From NCBI RefSeq assembly GCF_949987535.1, contig NC_080079.1, positions 57,963,613 to 58,027,612 of the forward strand: 64,000 nt of DNA, in the 5' to 3' direction. The notes below the pieces were generated by a model. That model was not told the DNA's origin, did no database searches, and saw only the letters and a list, made by a program, of their open reading frames with translations. Position 1 is the first letter of the stretch. Each line of letters begins with the position of its first letter. Position numbers and translations under genes: made by a program. The stretch comes from Balaenoptera acutorostrata. Its lineage: Eukaryota > Chordata > Mammalia > Artiodactyla > Balaenopteridae. Of the stretch, positions 57,365 through 64,000 are shown in pieces.

Positions 57365-57545
57365 GTGCTCCAGTGGAAAGAGCACTGAACTCAGAGTAAG
57401 GAAACCTGGGCTTGAGTCCCATCCCTGTCCACCATCTTTCTATCATGTGATCTTGAGCAAGTTGTTTTACATTTTGGGCTCTCAATTTCTCCTCTTGACC
57501 CACTTTGAGAGAATCAAATGAGATAATAAAAGTAAAAGTACTTTC
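57365..57545 (+). mobile_element. MIR remnant
   Basis: Nearly complete sense MIR: 'cagtggaaagagcactgaac', 'aacctgggcttgagtcccat', 'atgtgatcttgagcaagttg', 'aatcaaatgagataataaaa'. Confidence 0.85.
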
Positions 57546-57559
57546 AAACTGAATAGGGC

Positions 57560-57880
57560 TTATGTTGGCTAGGATGCTCTCACTGACCAAGTAAAAGAAA
57601 GCAAAATTCAAACTGGCTTACATAATAAAGGAGATATATTGGCTCCTGTAATTGGAAAGTCCAAAGACTGGGCAGGTATTGGCACCATGGCTTCTCTGTG
57701 TTTCTCTCAGCTCTGTCCTCCCCCTGGTGCTGGCTTCGTCTTGAGGCTCGGACTGAGGTGGCTGCAGGAAGCCTTGTTCTCACTACAGCCACAGAAAAAG
57801 AGAAGAAGAGATCCTTGAGGAGGGAAAAGTTTCCCCAAGTCATCCACCACCTGCCCTTGTAGATCCCAGGTCTGAATGGG
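57560..57880. mobile_element. Unclassified old repeat, copy 2
   Basis: 'caaactggcttacataataa', 'ggagatatattggctcctgt', 'ggcttctctgtgtttctctc' and 'gtgctggcttcgtcttgagg' share an order with 51010-51330. It has the look of a widespread old element that I cannot name. Confidence 0.4.
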
Positions 57881-57978
57881 GTCATGTGTCTGTAATGGTC
57901 TCTGGGGAGGCCCCCAGCAAGTAGCACTCCTTATCTCCATCTGAGTCATTCAAATTTTGATATATAAAACAAAAGAGT

Positions 57979-58381
57979 GGGACTTCCCTGGTGGTGCAGT
58001 GGTTAAGAATCCTCCTGCCAATGCAGGGGACACGGGTTCGAGCCCTGGTCCAGGAAGATCCCACATGCTGCGGAGCATCTAAGCCCGTGCGCCACAACTA
58101 CTGAACTTGCGCTCTAGAGCCCATGAGCCACAACTACTGAGCATATGTGCCACAACTACTGAAGCCCACACGCCTAGAGCCCTGCTCTGTAACAAGAGAA
58201 GCCACTGCAATGAGAAGCCCAAGCACCGCAACGAAGAGTAGCCCCCGCTCAACGTAACTAGAGAAAGCCTGCTTGCAGCAATGAAGACCCAACGCAGCCA
58301 TAACTAACTAACTAACTAACTAACTAAAGAAATAAATAAATATCCTTCTTAAAAAAAAAATTAAAGAACAAACAAACAAAA
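57979..58381 (+). mobile_element. CHR-type SINE, long variant with (TAAC)n
   Basis: Head GGGACTTCCCTGGTGGTGCAG, B box GGTTCGAGCCC, an extended middle with three 'ccacaactactga' modules, and a tail holding (TAAC)n (58301-58327) and TAAATAAATA. Flanks are AAAACAAAAGAGT (57966-57978) and AAACCAAAAGAGT (58382-58394), 12 of 13. Confidence 0.92.
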
Positions 58382-58429
58382 AAACCAAAAGAGTAAAATA
58401 CTACCTTTAGTCCTGTATTCTTGGAGGCT

Positions 58430-58700
58430 ATAACCTAGTGTAAGAACATAGCAGACCTGCTTCCGGAAAGCTGCTGTGCCCTTCCCTGGGATTCCCAGGT
58501 CATGGCTGAAGCTCCAGTAGCCATATTGTGGCCTTGAGGGTAGAAGCCACCTTCCAAGGATGGCAGAACAGAAGGACTGAAGGAGCCTGAGCCTCTGATC
58601 ATTTCAAGGAACTGCCACAACAGCTTGGGCTGTCTGTCTCTGACTTCTTTTATGTAGAAGAATAAACCATTAGTCTATTTAAGCCACTGGGCTTAAAAAA
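58430..58700 (+). mobile_element. MLT1-like MaLR LTR remnant
   Basis: Sense order 'catattgtggccttgagggt', 'ggatggcagaacagaaggac', 'tgaaggagcctgagcctctg' and 'agaataaaccattagtctat' followed by 'ttaagccactgggctt' fits the 3' half of an MLT1-type LTR, including an AATAAA signal. The termini are decayed. Confidence 0.65.
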
Positions 58701-59096
58701 CTACGTACCCCTGTGCACATTTTTAAGTTGACATCCAAAATTTTTGGTAAGTTTAAATAGTTGCAAAGAATGTAATTCTGACTTACTGAAACTGTTAACA
58801 TTCTAAAACGGTCACATCACTTTAAAATGTATTTAAAGACATTAAATTTCATAGTAATCTGATATCATCATCTATTTAAAAATACATGAACAAAATCTGT
58901 AACAGTCTATTCTATGTATCTTACAGAATTTCTTTCTAACATATTTTTATGCTTGAAAGTCTTTTATAGATTACATCTTGTGTCTCTGCAATAAAATTAA
59001 ACACACACACGAATTAAAATGTTTTTTTATTTCTTGTGATCATATATCTCCAAAGATTGAATATGTGTCCTGGATTGAGCCATATTATAATTTTAA
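58701..59096. other. AT-rich unassigned sequence
   Basis: No repeat or exon recognised. A short ACACACAC tract lies at 59002. Confidence 0.4.
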
Positions 59097-59267
59097 AAAT
59101 TAATTAATTAATTTATGGCTGCGTTGGGTCTTCATTGCTGCGTACGGGCTTTCTCTAGCTGCGGTGAGCCGGGGGCTACTCATCGTTGTGGTGCGTGGGC
59201 TTCTCATTGCGGTGGCTTCTCTTGTTGCGGAGCATGGGCTCTAGACGCGTGGGCTTCAGTAGTTGTT
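59097..59267 (-). mobile_element. CHR-type SINE, strongly 5'-truncated
   Basis: Only the tail-side 170 bp are present, ending at 'ggcttcagtagttgtt'. The tRNA-like head with A and B boxes is missing, so no internal promoter is left. Flanks are ATTATAATTTTAA (59084-59096) and ATTACAATTTTAA (59268-59280), 12 of 13. Confidence 0.88.
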
Positions 59268-59311
59268 ATTACAATTTTAATGACTATACAATTGAACAAA
59301 ACAATATTAGT

Positions 59312-59676
59312 GGGACTTCCCTGGTGGCGCAGTGGTTAAGAATCCGCCTGCCAATGCGGGGGACACGGGTTTGATCCCTGGTCTGGGAAGCTCCCACGTG
59401 CTGCGGAGCAACTAAGCCCACGCGCCACAACTACTGAGCTTGCGTGCCCCAACTAGAGAGCCTGTGTGCCACAAACTACAGAGCCCATGTGCCCTGGAGA
59501 CTGCACACCACAGCCAGAGAGAGAAAACCCGCATGCCACAACTAGAGAGAAGCCCACGTGCTGCAAAAAAGATCCTGCATGCCTCAACAAAGATCCCATG
59601 TGCCGCAAGTAAGACCTGATGCAGCCAAAAGTAAATAAATTAAATAAATAAATAATAAATAAATCTTAAAAAAAAA
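59312..59676 (+). mobile_element. CHR-type SINE, divergent long variant
   Basis: Head GGGACTTCCCTGGTGGCGCAG with an intact A box; the B box is changed (GGTTTGATCCC). The middle differs from other copies: several 'cacaactagagag' modules and 'caaaaaagatcc'. The tail is TAAATAAAT repeats. No convincing target duplication was found. Confidence 0.88.
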
Positions 59677-60064
59677 GAGGTAAGCACTAGGAAACTTTGC
59701 TCACATAAGCAAGTAAATAGGAATGGACATATTTTATTATAAAGTTGTCATATATATAATTCTTTGAACTTTGAGCTACATGCTTAAAATCACTTGATAT
59801 ATCATCAAAAAACATTTTTAACATTACATCAGCTAATAGTTTGACTAAGTCCTCAAGTTTTTTATTTATTTTATTTATTTATTTTTTTTAAATTAGTCAT
59901 CAATTTTATACACATCAGTGTATACATGTCAATCCCAATCGCCCAATTCAGCACACCACCATCCCCACCCAACCGTGGTTTTCCCCCCTTGGTGTCCATA
60001 CGTTTGTTCTCTACATCTGTGTCTCAACTTCTGCCCTGCAAACTGGTTCATCTGTACCATTTTT

Positions 60065-63000
60065 CTAGGTTCCACATACATGCATTAATATACAATATTT
60101 GTTTTTCTCTTTCTGACTTACTTCACTCTCTATGACAGTCTCTAGATCCATCCACGTCTCAACAAATGACTCAATTTCGTTCCTTTTTATGGCTGAGTAA
60201 TATTCCATTGTATATATGTACCACATCTTCTTCATCCATTCGTCTGTTGATGGGCATTTAGGCTGCTTCCATGACCTGGCTATTGTAAATAGTGCTGCAA
60301 TGAACATTGGGGTGCATGTGTCTTTTTGAATTACTGTTTTCTCTGGTATATGCCCAGTAGTGGGATTGCTGGATCATATGGTAATTCTATTTTTAGTTTT
60401 TTAAGGAACCTCCATACTCTTCTCCATAGAGGCTGTATCAATTTACATTCCCACCAACAGTGCAAGAGGGTTGGTTCCCTTTTCTCCACACCCTCTCCAG
60501 CATTTGTTGTTTGTAGATTTTCTGATGATGCCCATTCTAACTGGTGTGAGGTGATACCTCATTGTAGTTTTGATTTGCATTTCTCTAATAATTAGTGATG
60601 TTGAGCAGCTTTTCATGTGCTTCTTGGCCATCTGTATGTCTTCTTTGGAGAAATGTCTATTTAGGTCTTCTGCCCATTTTTGGATTGGGTTGTTTGTTTC
60701 TTTAATATTGAGCTGAATGAGCTGTTTATATATTTTGGAGATTAATCCTTTTTCTGTTGATTCGTTTGCAAATATTTTCTCCCATTCTGAGGGTTGTCTT
60801 TTCGTCTTGTTTATGGTTTCCTTTGCTGTGCAAAAGCTTTGACGTTTCATTAGGTCCCATTTGTTTATTTTTGTTTTTATTTCCATTACTCTAGGAGGTG
60901 GATCAAAAAAGATCTTGCAGTGATTTATGTCAAAGAGTGTTCTTCCTATGTTTTCCTCTAAGAGTTTTATAGTGTCCAGTCTTACATTTAGGTCTCTAAT
61001 CCATTTTGAGTTTATTTTTATGTATGGTGTTAGGGAGTATTCTAATTTCATTCTTTTACATGTAGCTGTCCAGTTTTCCCAGCACCACTTATTGAAGAGG
61101 CTGTCTTTTCTCCATTGTCTATCTTTGCCTCCTCTGTCATAGATTAGTTGACCATAGGTGCGTGGGTTTATCTCTGGGCTTTCTATCTTGTTCCATTGAT
61201 CTATGTTTCTGTTTTTGTGCCAGTACCATATGGTCTTGGTTACTGTAGCTTTGTAGTATAGTCTGAAGTCAGGGAGTCTGATTCCTCCAGCTCTGTTTTT
61301 TCCCCTCAAGACTGCTTAGGCTATTCGGGGTCTTTTGTGTCTCCATACAAATTTTAAGGTGATTTGTTCTAGTTCTGTAAAAAATGCCATTGGTAATTTG
61401 ATAGGGATTGCATTGAATCTGTAGATTGCTTTGGGTAGTATAGTCATTTTCACAATATTGATTCTTCCGATCCAAGAACATGGTATATCTCTCCATCTGT
61501 TGGTATCATCTTTAACTTCTTTCATCAGTGTCTTTTTTTTTTTTTTTTTTTTTAATTAATTTATTTATTTATTTTTGGCTGTGCTGGGTCTTCGGTTCGT
61601 GCGAGGGCTTTCTCCAGTTGCGGCAAGTGGGGGCCACTCTTCATCGCGGTGCGGGGACCGCTCTTCATCGCGGTGCGCGGGCCTTTCACCATCGCGGCCC
61701 CTCCCGCTGCGGGGCACAGGCTCCAGACGCGCAGGCTCAGCAGCTGTGGCTCACGGGCCCAGCCGCTCCGCGGCATGTGGGATCCTCCCAGACCAGGGCT
61801 CGAACCCGTGTCTCCTGCATCAGCAGGCAGACTCTCAACCACTGCGCCACCAGGGAAGCCCTCATCAGTGTCTTATAGTTTTCTGCATACAGGTCTTTTG
61901 TCTCCCTAGGTAGGTTTATTCCTAGGTATTTTATTCTTTTTGTTGCAATGGTAAATGGGAGTGTTTCCATAATTTCTCTTTCAGATTTTTCATCATTAGT
62001 GTATAGAAATGCAAGAGATTTCTGTGCATTAATTTTGCATCCTGCAACTTTACCAAATTCATTGATTAGCTCTAGTAGTTTTCTGGTGGCATTTTTAGGA
62101 TTCTCTATGTATGGAATCATGTCATTTGCAAACAGTGACAGTTTTACTTCTTCTTTTCCAATTTGTATTCCTTTTATTTCTTTTTCTTCTTCTTTGAGTG
62201 CCATGGCTAGGACTTCCAAAACTATGTTGAATAATAGTGGCGAGAGTGGACATCCTTGTCTTGTTCCTGATCTTAGAGGAAATGCTTTCATTTCTTCACC
62301 ATTGAGAATGATGTTTGCTGTGGGTTTGTCATATATGGCCTTTATTATGTTGAGGTAGGTTCCCTCTATGACCACTTTCTGGAGAGTTTTTATCATAAAT
62401 GGGTGTTGAATTTTGTCAAAAGCTTTTTCTGCATCTAGTGCGATGATCATATGGTTTTTATTCTTCAATTTGTTAATATGGTGTATCACATTGATTGATT
62501 TGCATATATTGAAGAATCCTTGCATCCCTGGGATAAATCCCTCTTGATCTTGGTGTATGATCCTTTTAATGTGTTGTTGGATTCTGTTTGCTAGTATTTT
62601 GTTGAGGATTTTTGCATCTATATTCATCAGTGATATTGGTCTGTAATTTTCTTTTTTTTGTAGTGTCTTTGTCTGGTTTTGGTATCAGGGTGATGGTGGC
62701 CTCATAGAATGAGTTTGGGAGTGTTCCTTCCTCTGCAATTCTTTGGAGGAGTTTGAGAAGGATGGGTGTTAGCTCTTCTCTAAATGTTTGATAGAATTCA
62801 CCTGTGAAGCCACCTGGTCCTGGACTTTTGTTTGTTGGAAGATTTTTAATCACAGTTTCAATTTCAGTGTTTGTGATTGGTCTGTTCATATTTTCTGTTT
62901 CTACCTGGTTCAGTCTTGGAAGGTTATACCTCTCTAAGAATTTGTCCATTTCTTCCAGGTTGTCATTTTATTGGCATAGAGTTGCTTGTAGTAGTCTCTT

Positions 63001-63938
63001 AGGATGCTTTGTATTTCTGCGGTGTCTGTTGCAACTTCTCCTTTTTCATTTCTGATTTTATTGATTTGAGTCCTCTCCCTCTTTTTCTTGATGAGTCTGG
63101 CTAATGGCTTATCAATTTTGTTTATTTTCTCAAAGAACCAGCTTTTAGTTTTATTGATCTTTGCTATTGTTTTCTTTGTTTCTATTTCATTTATTTCTGC
63201 TCTGATCTTTATGATTTCTTTCCTTCTGCTAACTTTGGGTTTTGTTTGTTCTTCTTTCTCTAGTTCCTTTAGGTGTAAGGTTAGATTGTTTACTTGAGAT
63301 TTTTCTTGTTTCTTTAGGTAGGCTTATATAGCTATAAACGTCCCTCTTAGAACTGCTTTTGCTGCATCCCATAGGTTTTAGATCGTCGTGTTTTCATTGT
63401 CATTTGTCTCTAGGTATTTTTTGATTTCCTCTTTGATTTCTTCAGTGATCTCTTGGTTATTTAGTAACGTATTGTTTAGCCTCCATGTGTTTGTGCTTTT
63501 CACATCTTTTCCCCTGTAATTCATTTCTAATCTCATAGCGTTGTGGTAAGAAAAGATGCTTGATATGATTTAAATTTTCTTAAATTTACTGAGGCTTGAT
63601 TTGTGACCCAAGATGTGATCTATCCTGGAGAATGTTCCGTGCGCACTTGAGAAGAAAGTGTAATCTGCTGTTTTTGGATGGAATGTCCTATAAATATCAA
63701 TTAAATCTATCTGGTCTATTGTGTCATTTAAAGCTTCTGTCTCCTTATTTATTTTCATTTTGGATGATCTGTCCATAGGTGTAAGTGAGGTGTTAAAGTC
63801 CCCCACTATTATTGTATTACTGTTGATTTCCTCTTTTAGAGCTGTTAGCAGTTGCCTTATGTATTGAGGTGCTCCTATGTTGGGTGCATATATATTTATA
63901 ATTGTTATATCGTCTTCTTGGATTGATCCCTTGATCAT
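60065..63938 (-). pseudogene. L1 ORF2 pseudogene
   Basis: Decayed ORF2 with segments in several frames. From the N-terminal side: endonuclease part 63570-63938 (NIYAPN, IVGDFNT, IDHILGH); linker 62566-62949 ([15 protein letters not shown]); reverse transcriptase 61874-62627 ([27 protein letters not shown]); then 61269-61525; 60443-61309 (288 codons, [12 protein letters not shown] and CWRGCGEKG); and C-terminus 60065-60307. The usual FADD of the catalytic centre reads FAND at 62121-62132, so one of the metal-binding aspartates is lost. The SINE truncates the RT frame. It encodes no functional protein. Confidence 0.92.
61535..61861 (-). mobile_element. CHR-type SINE inside L1, with internal duplication
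   Basis: Antisense copy with T-rich tail at 61535 and head 'ccaccagggaagccc' at the right. A 24-bp tandem duplication makes CTCTTCATCGCGGTGCG occur at 61637-61653 and 61661-61677. The B box (GGTTCGAGCCC) is intact and CpGs are numerous. A perfect 13-bp duplication, TCATCAGTGTCTT, lies at 61522-61534 and 61862-61874. Confidence 0.95.
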
Positions 63939-64000
63939 TATGTAGTGTCCCTCCTTGTCTCTTGTAACATTCTTTATTTTAAAGTCTGTTTTGTCTGATA

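Larger units (their letters stand above)
59860..64000 (-). mobile_element. Long L1 running off the window end
   Basis: More than 4 kb antisense: T-rich tail and 3' UTR (59860-60065), all of the ORF2 C-terminus, reverse transcriptase, and at the right the endonuclease. Its 5' UTR and ORF1 would lie beyond 64000. It is the least diverged long L1 of the window, but ORF2 is broken. A SINE is inserted at 61535-61861. Confidence 0.93.

Noticed and set aside
61561..61913. Several open frames on both strands of about 90-116 codons
   Set aside because: They are translations of the CHR SINE; the same peptides recur at every SINE copy.
1..64000. CRISPR arrays, operons or prokaryotic defence systems
   Set aside because: No spaced direct-repeat arrays or compact coding organisation; the sequence is mammalian and repeat-rich.

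Overview
The window is non-coding mammalian nuclear DNA and points to a cetacean. The strongest evidence is a set of tRNA-derived SINEs of the CHR type (starting GGGCTTCCCTGGTGGCGCAG, with A and B boxes and a TAAATAAA-type tail), with no ruminant BovB or Bov-tA elements seen. The young L1 3' ends are of the cetartiodactyl type. The SINE subtype resembles those of baleen whales more than the delphinid-specific one, but that is a weak inference. I found no intact protein-coding gene, no tRNA, rRNA or snRNA gene, no CRISPR array and no CpG island. The open reading frames are chance or repeat-derived: L1 ORF2 pieces, antisense SINE frames, and decayed endogenous retrovirus and RS-rich remnants. 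Repeat family names come from memory of consensus sequences, not from a search.

Layout. 1-7.9 kb: mostly unassigned sequence with one antisense SINE and old MIR/L1ME traces. 7.9-11.7 kb: a nested stack of old L1 with two SINEs and a repeatedly used insertion site. 11.7-21.3 kb: mainly unassigned DNA with L2 and MIR relics, a short young L1 and a SINE. 21.3-32.4 kb: an almost continuous pile of minus-strand L1 fragments, with young L1, SINE, a plus-strand L1 and a hAT transposon nested in it. 32.4-37.5 kb: mixed sequence with MIR and L1ME relics. 37.5-41 kb: a decayed retroviral pol remnant cut by a young L1, then an old L1 carrying a foreign RS-rich insert and a SINE. 41.7-45.1 kb: plus-strand old L1 5' region hit by three SINEs, then a palindromic DNA transposon. 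45.1-58.7 kb: GC-richer DNA dominated by MIR, L2, MER5A and MLT1-like relics. 59.1-64 kb: two more SINEs and a long L1 on the minus strand that runs off the end and carries its own SINE.

Nothing here is a set of cooperating genes. What can be read is a layered history of retroposition, dated by who interrupts whom and by target-site duplications (TSDs), which are exact or nearly exact for most of the younger insertions. The observations most worth checking are a 22-pair hairpin at 48.5 kb, a site used by several successive insertions at 8.6-10.2 kb, an RS-rich exon-like insert at 39.1-39.7 kb, a SINE with a possible 3'-transduced tail at 29.5 kb, and an L1 that ends in (GT)n instead of poly(A) at 38.2 kb. 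I did not find a convincing new biological system.
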